From assembly GCA_046595995.1 (NCBI GenBank), contig JBKJNB010000034.1, positions 1 through 64,000 on the forward strand: a DNA stretch of 64,000 nucleotides, read 5' to 3'. Shown here one piece after another: positions 8,037-16,733 of the stretch. The notes beneath the pieces were generated by a model that worked only from the letters and a program-made list of their open reading frames with translations, ran no database searches and was not told the DNA's origin. Source of the DNA: JAWXBR01 sp046595995 (GTDB lineage: Bacteria > Bacteroidota > Ignavibacteria > Kapaibacteriales > Kapaibacteriaceae). The translations under genes were made by a program, and so were the position numbers. Each line of letters starts with the position of its first letter. The first letter of the stretch is position 1.

Positions 8037-8585
8037 GTGAGCCTGTACGAGTCGGTACTAGGCAACGATTGGGCTACGCTTGACCCATCTGTACGCTCGT
8101 TCCTCACCGCGTCGGATAGTTGCTCTACTTCGTCGCTTACAATTAGCAATGGCAACTGGGGACCCTCACGTTTTGCTGCGCGCATGTTTGGGTTACCGCG
8201 GCCTGGTAAAAATCTCCATGTCGACGTGCTCAGATATTGTAAGGACGGCCGAGATATGTGGGAGAGACGCTTTCCAGATGTGACTATCGTAAGCGAACAA
8301 TGGGCGGAGGACGGACTCATCGCCGAAAAGATGGGAATTGTGGTGTGCAGATTCCAATTGCGGGTTGCCAGTGGTGCGTTGATGTTGCAGCATCACTCCA
8401 CCTTTATCTCAATTCTTGGCTGGCGCCTTTGGTTGCCTCGAGCCCTTTCTCCGATCATTCAAGCCTACGTCGAACCATCACCAGAGCCATTGGCGAGTTT
8501 CGTTCATGTATCGCTGTGGCTACCGCTGGTGCGCATTGTGCTTGCATACACGGGAACCGTAAAGTTGCATACACAGGCATGGTAA
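8037..8585 (+). CDS. DUF4166 domain protein
   Basis: The product has 182 residues. The pattern YESVLGNDWATLDPSVR at the start, followed by LPRPGKNLHVDV and RRFPDV, matches the DUF4166 layout as I remember it (function unknown, often fused to SDR or saccharopine-type enzymes). Here it stands alone. The start is a GTG at 8037; an in-frame TGA at 8025 rules out anything longer, and no clear ribosome binding site is seen. Confidence 0.6.
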   Translation: MSLYESVLGNDWATLDPSVRSFLTASDSCSTSSLTISNGNWGPSRFAARMFGLPRPGKNLHVDVLRYCKDGRDMWERRFPDVTIVSEQWAEDGLIAEKMGIVVCRFQLRVASGALMLQHHSTFISILGWRLWLPRALSPIIQAYVEPSPEPLASFVHVSLWLPLVRIVLAYTGTVKLHTQAW

Positions 8586-8688
8586 AGCAGGCTTAACTCT
8601 GTGTCACAACATCCAGTTCGTGCAGTCTCCCGATATTTGCGTTCTGCTTTCCAAAAGATGTCGCACACAACTATAAAAGGATGATGCA

Positions 8689-9534
8689 ATGAAGATTCGA
8701 ATGATACTTGCCGCACTCGCACTCGTGGTAGCAACCTCGATGTCAGCGCAGGAACTGAAACTGCCATCGTTAAGCCCGGGTGCAACGATTACGCAGGACT
8801 TTTCGACATCGAAGATCGAAATCGTGTATAGCCGTCCGTCGGCGCGTGGACGTAAGGTCTTCGGTGATCTCGTACCGTTCGGTGAAGTATGGCGCACGGG
8901 TGCAAACGCAGCGACGAAGGTGACCTTTGGCGAAGATGTCTGGGTGGGCGGAAAAGAAGTCAAGGCTGGTTCATACTCAATGTATACCAAGCCAACAGCA
9001 GGCGAATGGGAAGTGATTATCAACAAGAACACGGGCAATTGGGGTGCGTTTGGGTATGCTGTAACGGATGACGTTGCACGGTTCAATGTGCGTCCAACGA
9101 TGGGCCACGGACACGACATGGTAGAAACGTTTACGATTTCAATTGCTGATATCACGTACTCCACGTGCAACATCGAATTGGCATGGGAAGCCACGAAAGT
9201 GGTTATCCCGGTAAAGTCAAACAACAGCGAACGCTTGATGACTTCAATCGACAAGGCAATCAACACTCCAAACATTCCGTATCAGAGCGCAGCGACCTAC
9301 TATTACGAGACGAACCAAAATCTCGACAAGGCACTGATGTACGCAGACAAGGCTATCGAGCAAAACCCGAAAGCGTTCTGGATGTATCATCTGAAGGCGA
9401 AGATTGCAGCGAAGATGGGCAAGAAGGACGTTGCAATTGCGGCGGCCAACAAGTCGATCGAAGTTGCGAAGGGTGGTCCGGCTGAAGCCGAATACACACG
9501 CAATAATCAGAAGCTAATCGACTCGCTGAAGTAA
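8689..9534 (+). CDS. Exported DUF2911 protein with C-terminal TPR
   Basis: The product has 281 residues. A Sec signal peptide covers residues 1-20 (cleavage after MSAQ). DUF2911 follows (IVYSRPSARGRKVFGDLVPFGEVWRTGANAATKVTF and AGSYSMYTKPTAGEWEVIINKN), a domain common in exported Bacteroidota and Gemmatimonadota proteins and without known activity. Residues about 200-280 form two helical TPR-like hairpins. AAAGGATG precedes the ATG. Likely periplasmic or surface located. Confidence 0.88.
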   Translation: MKIRMILAALALVVATSMSAQELKLPSLSPGATITQDFSTSKIEIVYSRPSARGRKVFGDLVPFGEVWRTGANAATKVTFGEDVWVGGKEVKAGSYSMYTKPTAGEWEVIINKNTGNWGAFGYAVTDDVARFNVRPTMGHGHDMVETFTISIADITYSTCNIELAWEATKVVIPVKSNNSERLMTSIDKAINTPNIPYQSAATYYYETNQNLDKALMYADKAIEQNPKAFWMYHLKAKIAAKMGKKDVAIAAANKSIEVAKGGPAEAEYTRNNQKLIDSLK

Positions 9535-9575
9535 TACTGATGGAGGCGATGGTTTTCTGATTAATAGAAAAGTTT

Positions 9576-12038
9576 ATGACTGGTCGCCAGATTGCAACGA
9601 TTGCGCTAATGCTTACTGCGTACGTCGTCGCAACGCACGCTCAACAATTACGTCCCGTACCCGCTGCAGTAATCTATGGAGAGCTGCAGCGGTTGCGTTC
9701 TCTGACGTCAGTACTCTACGTAGCAGCGCATCCCGACGATGAAAACACGCGGTTGTTGGCGTGGCTTGTAAACGGACGTTATATCCGGACGGGTTATTTG
9801 TCGGTAACGCGTGGAGACGGCGGACAAAACATCCTCGGTAGCGAACAGGGCGCAGCTCTCGGTCTCATTCGCACGCATGAATTACTCGCCGCGCGCGCAC
9901 TCGATGGTGCAACACAACATTTTACGCGTGCCATCGATTTCGGGTTTTCGAAGAACCCCGAAGAAACGTTTGAACATTGGGACGAGCAGGCATTACTCCA
10001 TGACGTCGTATGGGCGTATCGAACATTACGTCCGGACGTCGTTATCTGCCGCTTCCCAAAAGACAGCATGGCCGGGCACGGCCATCACTCTGCATCGGCG
10101 ATCCTTGCCGAGAAGGCGTACGCGTTAAGCGGCGATCCGACCGCATTCCCCGAGCAGCTAACCAAAACCACTGTCTGGAAGCCAACTCGGTTGCTGTTCA
10201 ACGCATTCCGCTTTGGAAATCGAAGTACAGTGCGCGAAGGCATGTTCAAACTTGACGTTGGGCAGTACGACCCGCTCATCGGTATGGGCTTCGGCGAACT
10301 TGCTGGCATAAGTCGCTCTATCCATCGCAGTCAAGGTGCTGGCACGCCAAGCGTGCCAGGGGTCCAGAGTGAATTTTTTGCCCTGCTTGCAGGGCAGCCC
10401 CTTACCACAAGCTTGTTTGAGGGCATCGATACGACATGGGCGCGTGTCGGACGTGCAGACATCGGTCGCGACGTCGATGCCGTGGCTACCAGCTTTGACA
10501 TGCTACACCCCGAGAGAAGCTTGCCTGCTTTGTTTGCAGTGCGCAAAAAAATCACCACCGTAGACGATGCGTACTGGCGCGTTCAGAAACTCGGTGAAGT
10601 CGAGAAGCTAATCCTGCATTGCATGGGGCTCGTAGCCGAAGCAGTCACGAACAAGCCCATAGCCATTGCTGATGCGTTCCTGCCTGTGACCGTTCGTGCC
10701 ACTGCGCGCGCTGGTAGAAACGTTAGGGTGTCGAACATCCAGTACATGGGTGTCTATACTCGCACGGGGGGCCTCGTGCTCGAACACGACTCATTGCGTT
10801 TTGTAGACGATACGGTACGCATACCGTTAGGAACCGCCATAACTCAGCCGTATTGGTTAACGACAGATGCATCGGCGGGAAGCTTTAGCATTCCTTCGAT
10901 GGATGTTCTCGGGTTGCCTGCATCACCGAATCCTTTAAATGTTTTGATGAAGCTGAACTACGAAGGTGATACGATTAGCGTGAGCCTTCCGCTCAGTTAC
11001 AAGAAACTCGACCCGCTGAAAGGCGATGTTGTGGAATTGCTGCGCATTGTGCCTCCGGTATCGTTAGAGCCTGAGACACCAATTGTACTGGCGAATGGTG
11101 ATGGCAGTGCAAATGTGCCCTTACGTGTGCGAGCCTACGCACCAATTGCAAACGCGTCTGTGAACTATGTCGACGGCAGTGGTAAAGCACAGAGCATTGC
11201 AGGCATAAACATTCGTGGTAATACCGACACGCTGATAAACGTTCGCGTGCCGGCGACTTCGCGCATGGGCGACTACACCCTTGCGTTGGAGTTGCGAACA
11301 GACAATGGCGTGTATTCGAGAAGCATCGAGACTATTCAGTACGATCACCTGCCGACACTGCAGTACACGCAACCTGCGCGCGTGCGTGTAGTGCGTGCGG
11401 ACTGGCAAGTACGAGCTCGTAAAGTGGCCTTCATTGAAGGCGCGGGTGACTACATGCCCGACTTTCTGCGCCTTGCCGGGCTTCAGGTTGATGTAATTGG
11501 CGATGCTGAAATTCTCAACACAGAACAGTTACTGAAGTACGATGCTGTTATCACCGGTGTGCGCATTGTCAACACAAAGAAATCGATGCAGTATCTGATG
11601 CCTGCACTACTTCGCTATGTGAAAGAGGGTGGTACACTCATCATGCAATACAACACACTGCAGGATATGTCTACGCGCGACCTCGGTCCGTACCCGTTCA
11701 AACTCTCATCCAAGCGCGTTACAGAAGAGGACGCGGAAGTTCGTGTACTGGCACCCAATCACGTATTGCTAACATCACCGAACAAGATTGGCGCAGCGGA
11801 CTTCGCAGGATGGGTACAGGAACGCGCATTGTATTTCCCAGATGCGCTCGATCCACAATACGAGACAGTGGTTAGCATGAACGACGCAGGTGAACAGCCG
11901 CTTAACAGTGCCATCATTCATGCGAAGTACGGCAAGGGACACTATATCTATTCTTCGCTGTCGCTCTTTCGACAACTACCAGCAGGTGTGCGCGGTCCGA
12001 TGCGTCTGCTCATGAACATGCTTTCTGCCGGAAAATGA
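9576..12038 (+). CDS. Large exported PIG-L/LmbE-type deacetylase
   Basis: The product has 820 residues. The signal peptide is 1-22 (cleaved after THAQ). The PIG-L domain follows with the zinc motif HPDDE at residues 52-56, RTHELLAARALDG and GHGHH near 168. The remaining 550 residues look like beta-sandwich domains plus a C-terminal glutamine-amidotransferase-like region. This long architecture is typical of Bacteroidota proteins that deacetylate N-acetylglucosamine-type sugars outside the inner membrane; the substrate here is inferred. It overlaps a small ORF by ATGA, and that ORF overlaps a sodium:solute symporter, which suggests uptake of a deacetylated product. Confidence 0.9.
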   Translation: MTGRQIATIALMLTAYVVATHAQQLRPVPAAVIYGELQRLRSLTSVLYVAAHPDDENTRLLAWLVNGRYIRTGYLSVTRGDGGQNILGSEQGAALGLIRTHELLAARALDGATQHFTRAIDFGFSKNPEETFEHWDEQALLHDVVWAYRTLRPDVVICRFPKDSMAGHGHHSASAILAEKAYALSGDPTAFPEQLTKTTVWKPTRLLFNAFRFGNRSTVREGMFKLDVGQYDPLIGMGFGELAGISRSIHRSQGAGTPSVPGVQSEFFALLAGQPLTTSLFEGIDTTWARVGRADIGRDVDAVATSFDMLHPERSLPALFAVRKKITTVDDAYWRVQKLGEVEKLILHCMGLVAEAVTNKPIAIADAFLPVTVRATARAGRNVRVSNIQYMGVYTRTGGLVLEHDSLRFVDDTVRIPLGTAITQPYWLTTDASAGSFSIPSMDVLGLPASPNPLNVLMKLNYEGDTISVSLPLSYKKLDPLKGDVVELLRIVPPVSLEPETPIVLANGDGSANVPLRVRAYAPIANASVNYVDGSGKAQSIAGINIRGNTDTLINVRVPATSRMGDYTLALELRTDNGVYSRSIETIQYDHLPTLQYTQPARVRVVRADWQVRARKVAFIEGAGDYMPDFLRLAGLQVDVIGDAEILNTEQLLKYDAVITGVRIVNTKKSMQYLMPALLRYVKEGGTLIMQYNTLQDMSTRDLGPYPFKLSSKRVTEEDAEVRVLAPNHVLLTSPNKIGAADFAGWVQERALYFPDALDPQYETVVSMNDAGEQPLNSAIIHAKYGKGHYIYSSLSLFRQLPAGVRGPMRLLMNMLSAGK

Positions 12039-12142
12039 GTCAGCACACACCACGCTACTGGCGACGCTGGTACTTTGCCGTGCTGTTGTTCCTCGTGATT
12101 CAGATTGTAGCGTACGCACTCTTCACTGAGTATTGGAAATGA
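12035..12142 (+). CDS. 35-residue single-pass membrane peptide linked to the symporter
   Basis: The ATG overlaps the PIG-L stop (ATGA), and the TGA at 12140-12142 overlaps the symporter ATG at 12139, so the frame is locked between two coupled genes. The peptide starts MSQHTPRYWRRWYF, has one hydrophobic helix of about 18 residues and ends ALFTEYWK. A basic, Trp-rich N-terminus before a helix suggests an N-in topology. Small partner subunits precede some SSS transporters (DUF4212 is the known example, about 90 residues). This one is much shorter and I know no family for it. The accessory-subunit role is inference. Confidence 0.75.
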   Translation: MSQHTPRYWRRWYFAVLLFLVIQIVAYALFTEYWK

Positions 12143-13827
12143 GTGTTGCCGACTGGATTGTGATGGCAACAACGCTCGTAGGCATTATTGCGTATGGCGT
12201 GTATCGCGGACGTGGCAAGCAAAGTGCCGATTCGTATTTACGCGCGGGACGTCAGCTGCCTTGGCCCGTTGTCCTGATTGGTATCATGGCTACCCAGGCA
12301 AGTGCGATTACTTTTCTTTCGGCACCTGGGCAGGCATTCACCGATGGGATGCGCTTCGTGCAGTATTACTTTGGTCTGCCCATCGCAATGGTGGTGATCT
12401 GCGTCACCTTCATTCCGATTTTCCGACGTCAGAACGTATACACCGCATATGAATACCTCGAGAACCGCTTCGATCGAAAGACGCGACTTGTTGCATCGTT
12501 TCTCTTTCTGCTCTCGCGCGGACTTTCAACCGGCATCAGCATTTACGCACCGAGCATCATTCTGTCGTCCATCTTCGACTGGAACATCTACCTAACGAAC
12601 GTTCTGGTAGGGGGCTTGCTGATTATCTACATGTATGGGAGCGGTGCAAAAGCCATAGCATACACGCAGACGCTACAGTTCTCCATCATCCTTGGCTCGA
12701 TGGCAATAGCAGGCATCATGATTGTTACGAAGCTGCCGGGGCATCTCGACCTAGGCGATGCACTGTATATCGCAGGACAAAGTGGAAAGCTAAACGTCAT
12801 TACTACCGATTTCAACCTCAAGGACAAGTACAATCTGTTCAGCGGAATTATCGGTGGCTTCTTTCTTGCGCTCTCGTACTTCGGCACCGACCAGAGTCAG
12901 GTCGGACGCTACATAACGGGCAAAGACGAAGGGGAAAGTCGTCTCGGACTACTAATGAATGGCCTTGTGAAAATCCCAATGCAGTTTGCCATCCTGCTTA
13001 TTGGTGCGCTATTGTTCGCATTGTATTCTCTCGTACCGTCACCGATGTTTTTTAACCAGCGTGTTGTCACCGATGTCCGCGAGCAAGCACCGCTAGAAAT
13101 GGCATCGATGGATCGTCGCTGGCAAACAGCTAATGACAGCCTTACAGCTGCATCGACAGCGCTTGTAGACGCGCGCCAGCAAGGGGCTGACGCCGCTCCG
13201 TTCGTGCAGCGTCATGCAAACGCTCGAGCACAATCCGACGCGCTGCGAAAAGAATTCAAGGTACTTGCGGCGGCGCAAGGCTCTTCCGAGACAAACGATA
13301 CAAATTATATACTACTTTATTATGTCCGTTCGGCCTTGCCTGCAGGTATGGTAGGCCTGTTGTTTGCCGTTGTGTTTCTTGCCTCATGGGGTTCGATTTC
13401 CGCCGCCTTCCACTCGCTTGCGTCATCAAGCCTCGTAGACCTCGATCTACTCATTCGTAAAAAGCCCCTTACCGACTCAAAAAAAGTTGCACTCGCACGG
13501 ATACACTCGTTGTTGTGGGGTCTCTTGTGCATAGGCGTTGCAATGTTCGCCTCGAGGCTTGGCTCACTCATCGAAGCTGTGAACATACTGGGGTCGTTGT
13601 TCTACGGCACCATTCTTGGCATCTTCCTAGTCGCATTTTACCTGAAGCGTGCGGGTGGAACAGCGGTGTTTTATGCGGCCATCATAACAGAAACTATCAT
13701 CGTCGCTGTTTGGTACTTCGACATTGTTTCGTTCCTATGGCTGAATGTTATTGGGGCAGTGTCAGTGGTGGCCATAGCTGCAGTGTGGCCGAGGACTATT
13801 GATTCTGACGGTGTTAAGGCAGGGTAA
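12139..13827 (+). CDS. Sodium:solute symporter (SSS family)
   Basis: The product has 562 residues and about 13 hydrophobic helices, with the SSS signature regions (ATQASAITFLSAPGQAFTDG in helix 2, GFFLALSYFGTDQSQVGRY in the middle). It imports a sugar or similar solute with Na+ across the inner membrane. An unusual hydrophilic helical insert of about 80 residues (near residues 308-385, Ala/Gln/Arg-rich) lies between two transmembrane helices; related Bacteroidota symporters have comparable inserts. The ATG at 12139 overlaps the preceding 35-residue ORF. A TTG at 12133 is less likely. Confidence 0.92.
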   Translation: MSVADWIVMATTLVGIIAYGVYRGRGKQSADSYLRAGRQLPWPVVLIGIMATQASAITFLSAPGQAFTDGMRFVQYYFGLPIAMVVICVTFIPIFRRQNVYTAYEYLENRFDRKTRLVASFLFLLSRGLSTGISIYAPSIILSSIFDWNIYLTNVLVGGLLIIYMYGSGAKAIAYTQTLQFSIILGSMAIAGIMIVTKLPGHLDLGDALYIAGQSGKLNVITTDFNLKDKYNLFSGIIGGFFLALSYFGTDQSQVGRYITGKDEGESRLGLLMNGLVKIPMQFAILLIGALLFALYSLVPSPMFFNQRVVTDVREQAPLEMASMDRRWQTANDSLTAASTALVDARQQGADAAPFVQRHANARAQSDALRKEFKVLAAAQGSSETNDTNYILLYYVRSALPAGMVGLLFAVVFLASWGSISAAFHSLASSSLVDLDLLIRKKPLTDSKKVALARIHSLLWGLLCIGVAMFASRLGSLIEAVNILGSLFYGTILGIFLVAFYLKRAGGTAVFYAAIITETIIVAVWYFDIVSFLWLNVIGAVSVVAIAAVWPRTIDSDGVKAG

Positions 13828-13910
13828 GGCGACACGTTGAAACTAAGGCATTCGCGAGTGCGAGAGAGAGCGGAAGCGCCTCCAATGGTAAGGGTCTTCG
13901 AAAGGGGCTG

Positions 13911-13984
13911 TCGCCTCGACAGGAATCGAACCTGTGGCCTGCACGTTAGGAATGTGCTGCTCTATCCAACTGAGCTACGAGGCG
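13911..13984 (-). tRNA. tRNA-Arg (CCU anticodon)
   Basis: The minus strand folds into a full cloverleaf of 74 nt: acceptor CGCCTCG with CGAGGCG (7 bp), D stem GCTC/GAGC, anticodon loop TTCCTAA (anticodon CCT), a 5-nt variable loop, and T stem ACAGG/CCTGT with loop TTCGATT. The discriminator is A and no CCA is encoded. The last anticodon-stem pair is an A-C mismatch. It starts 25 nt after the smg stop on the same strand and may be cotranscribed with it. Confidence 0.95.
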
Positions 13985-14009
13985 AGTTGTTCGACACTGA
14001 AATCGTACA

Positions 14010-14483
14010 CTAGTTTATAGAGTCGGTCCCACCGAGGAGGATGCGATTGCCCGAGATCGACCAAGGCTGCTGATGCATTACGTATGCGGCAATAAGTGCC
14101 TTGATTTCGCCAGCACCCACGGGAACTTCCGAACCCATGAGCACGGCGCGCTCAAGAAGTTGTTCGACGTCCTCATTCGTTAGAAAGCCAAGGTCGCGGT
14201 ATGAAAGTAGTAGGCCCCATGCTTCTGGCTGAACCATGTCCGATTCAATACCATGCAGGATGCGGAAAGATCCGGGTTCCGAGGCTTCGATGTTTGCATC
14301 GAGCTCTGGAGGAACCTGACGCTCAAGGATCCAAGAAAGAGCAGCAGAGATTTCACTCTCGGTATAGCCCCTTCTTTGAAGCTCATCCATGTCTACATTG
14401 CCCAGCGGCGTACCCATACGCTGCTCGCTAATAACAAAGGCAATGATTTCCATGATGCGTTCGACGATGTAACGATGATTCAT
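14010..14483 (-). CDS. smg: Smg/DUF494 family protein
   Basis: The product has 157 residues, the usual length. It starts MNHRYIVERIMEIIAFVISEQ, with the DUF494 pattern of an N-terminal helix followed by LQRRGYTESEISAALSWI. Smg is a small conserved cytosolic protein, often near tRNA or topoisomerase genes, with no established reaction. It overlaps ybeY by 4 nt (ATGA), so the two are translationally coupled. Confidence 0.85.
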   Translation of the reverse strand: MNHRYIVERIMEIIAFVISEQRMGTPLGNVDMDELQRRGYTESEISAALSWILERQVPPELDANIEASEPGSFRILHGIESDMVQPEAWGLLLSYRDLGFLTNEDVEQLLERAVLMGSEVPVGAGEIKALIAAYVMHQQPWSISGNRILLGGTDSIN

Positions 14484-14893
14484 AGGCTTGTAATGTACTT
14501 GTCCTCTAATCTGTGCATTGCTTGAGCATCTGCTTCTGTGCTGTCGTCGTAACCAACCAAATGCAAGGTGCCGTGAACCGCAAGACGCGAGAGTTCGTTG
14601 ATTACGCCAACGCCGTATTCGGCTGCCTGACGTCTCGCTGTTTCCAATGATATGTAAATCTCGCCGTACAACGGATCTTTCTCGAGCGGAAACGTTATGA
14701 CGTCGGTTGTTCTGTTGTGTTTGAGGAATCGACTATTCAACTTCTTCATCTCCTTGTCGTCAACCAGCACCACATCCACTCGCGCCATCTTCACACCCTC
14801 GCGTTTCAGCGTTTTTTCTATGCTTGCAACGATGTCCGCCTGACCGCGGTATCGAGAAGACGATGCATTTGTAAGGGTAACGCGAACGGGCAT
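14480..14893 (-). CDS. ybeY: Endoribonuclease YbeY (16S rRNA maturation)
   Basis: The product has 137 residues. The zinc-site motif HGTLHLVGYDD supplies two histidines. The third ligand position, usually the His of GYDH, is Asp here, as I recall from many Bacteroidota YbeY proteins, and a later His in AQAMHRLED is nearby. LNSRFLKHNRTTDVITFPL is the family's second signature. The enzyme trims the 16S rRNA 3' end and participates in ribosome quality control. It lies in the run 15356 to 13911 on the minus strand. Confidence 0.92.
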   Translation of the reverse strand: MPVRVTLTNASSSRYRGQADIVASIEKTLKREGVKMARVDVVLVDDKEMKKLNSRFLKHNRTTDVITFPLEKDPLYGEIYISLETARRQAAEYGVGVINELSRLAVHGTLHLVGYDDSTEADAQAMHRLEDKYITSL

Positions 14894-14921
14894 TGTGTGA
14901 CGTGAACTCTGAATTTCTCGT

Positions 14922-15356
14922 TTAAGGAAGTGTCTCGATCAACGACTCTGCCAATTGTAACTGCATGGCAGCCATCAATGCGGCGGGATCTATCTCCGTT
15001 AGGTCTCCTTTTAACAGGCTCGTACGTATGTTCGCGAACTGCGAGCACGTACACGAAGCACCAACAACGAGACATGAAAACGTTTCGTCGCTTTTTGTAA
15101 TAAACATCACCTCGTCGGGCTCTATTACCAAGTAGCCGGTTACGTCATGCAGTTCGATGTAGCCCTGCTGTGTCTGTGTAGAAACAATTGTGGTGGTCGA
15201 GCCATTGCCTAGATCGACACCCGTAGAGATGTTAATCGCTAAAACCGCCTTCGTAGACGTGTTCCGAAGGTTCCAGAACCAGCAACTGGTATCCTCGGAT
15301 TCCGGTTTGCCAAGAATACCTTTAATAACCTCGATGTCGGGTGCGGAAATGAGCAT
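14922..15356 (-). CDS. Unknown protein upstream of ybeY
   Basis: The product has 144 residues with no signal peptide or membrane helix. A Cys-containing stretch (SCLVVGASCTCSQFANIR) and the LELxESL-type C-terminal helix (MQLQLAESLIETLP) are the only notable features. I do not recognise the family. It is 28 nt upstream of ybeY on the same strand and probably in the same transcript. Confidence 0.6.
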   Translation of the reverse strand: MLISAPDIEVIKGILGKPESEDTSCWFWNLRNTSTKAVLAINISTGVDLGNGSTTTIVSTQTQQGYIELHDVTGYLVIEPDEVMFITKSDETFSCLVVGASCTCSQFANIRTSLLKGDLTEIDPAALMAAMQLQLAESLIETLP

Positions 15357-15411
15357 CTGGAAAATTACGAAACCTCCAATAGGTATCTTCTATATCCGTT
15401 AGCTCCCCCTT

Positions 15412-16707
15412 ATGTCCGTACCAGCCACCCACATGCTCCGATTTGTCCTTGCCGCCGCCGTTTTCGTCGGCGTTCTCGTTGGTGCACCCGTGTTAGCTCG
15501 TGCCCAAAAGGTTCTTATTCCGATGGACCTAACTCAGACGAACCACCTCAAGGCATACGGCATAGCGTTCTTGGAGCTCACCAAAGACCGTCCTGTAGAA
15601 TGGCTTCTGAATTATCGAGGGGGCTCGTTCTTAATGGACCAAGCCCAGGACCTCGTAGCTGAATGTCGTATTCGAGGCGTGGCCTTCGACATCGTCGACG
15701 GCGCTACCGCCGCCCAGATCTACAGCGAAGTTCAGAGCGAGAAGACGAACATGGACGTCGTGCGTCTCGAAAAGGCGCCGCGGATTGCAGTCTACGTGCC
15801 CCCTGGCTTCAGACCCTGGGATGATGCCGTAACACTTGCCATGGAATACGCAGAGGTGAAGTACGAGAAGCTCTGGGACGAAGAGGTAATTGCAGGCAAG
15901 CTGGGCGAATACGATTGGCTGCACCTTCACCACGAGGACTTCACAGGTCAATACGGAAAGTTCTACGCGTCTGCAGCAACGCAGCCGTGGTATGTGCAGC
16001 AGGTTGCTCTGCTAGAGAAAACTGCAAGCAAGCTTGGCTTTAAGAAGGTTAGCGAACTTAAGAAGGCAGTTGTAGAAAAAATTCATGACTTCGTCTCCAA
16101 TGGCGGCTTCATGTTTGCGATGTGCAGTGCTACCGATACGTATGACATTGCACTCGCAGCGGCGAATACAGACATCGTAGAGGAAGTGTTTGATGGCGAC
16201 CCTGCAGACCCGAATTGCAACAAGCTGCTCGACTTCAACCGCACGTTTGCGTTTCACAATTTCAACGTCATTACGAATCCAGTCGAATACGAATACTCGA
16301 ACATCGACATCGATGCAAACACACTACTTGCAAATGAAGACAGCGACTACTTTACACTATTCGACTTCTCAGCGAAGTATGATCCTGTACCAACGATGCT
16401 TACGCAGTGCCATGTGAATGTCCTGAAAGGTTTCCTCGGACAAACCACGGCATACCACAGAGAACTCGTCAAGAAGTCAGTAACGGTGCTCGCCGAGCGC
16501 GATGGCACCGATCAGGTCCGTTACATTCATGGCAACGTAGGGCGCGGTACGTTTACTTGGTACGGCGGACATGACCCCGAGGATTATCGTCACAATGTGG
16601 GCGATCAGCCAACCGATCTTTCGCTGCATCCCACATCTCCGGGCTATCGTCTCATCCTCAACAACATTCTGTTTCCTGCAGCAAAAAAAAAGAAACAGAA
16701 GACTTAG
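15412..16707 (+). CDS. Exported protein of the Bacteroidota 'asparagine synthetase B' type
   Basis: The product has 431 residues with a signal peptide over about residues 8-31 (cleavage after ARAQ). The segments VLIPMDLTQTNHLKAYGIAF and VEWLLNYRGGSFL match a Bacteroidota family that databases often label asparagine synthetase B. Neither an N-terminal Cys glutaminase nor an ATP-binding SGGxDS motif is visible, so that name should not be trusted. The fold around HHEDFTGQYGKF and FVSNGGFMFAMCSATDTYD resembles a GATase-like/ThuA-like hydrolase, which is inference. It ends in a Lys-rich tail. The enzymatic role is unknown. Confidence 0.7.
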   Translation: MSVPATHMLRFVLAAAVFVGVLVGAPVLARAQKVLIPMDLTQTNHLKAYGIAFLELTKDRPVEWLLNYRGGSFLMDQAQDLVAECRIRGVAFDIVDGATAAQIYSEVQSEKTNMDVVRLEKAPRIAVYVPPGFRPWDDAVTLAMEYAEVKYEKLWDEEVIAGKLGEYDWLHLHHEDFTGQYGKFYASAATQPWYVQQVALLEKTASKLGFKKVSELKKAVVEKIHDFVSNGGFMFAMCSATDTYDIALAAANTDIVEEVFDGDPADPNCNKLLDFNRTFAFHNFNVITNPVEYEYSNIDIDANTLLANEDSDYFTLFDFSAKYDPVPTMLTQCHVNVLKGFLGQTTAYHRELVKKSVTVLAERDGTDQVRYIHGNVGRGTFTWYGGHDPEDYRHNVGDQPTDLSLHPTSPGYRLILNNILFPAAKKKKQKT

Positions 16708-16733
16708 TGCCGGGCGCGAAAGCTGGGTACTAA

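Noticed and set aside
14480..14893. YbeY judged inactive because the third His of the motif is Asp
   Set aside because: As I recall, this change is common in Bacteroidota YbeY proteins and the rest of the site is intact.
15412..16707. Asparagine synthetase B
   Set aside because: Database name used for this family, but the protein has a signal peptide, no N-terminal catalytic Cys and no PP-loop ATP motif.
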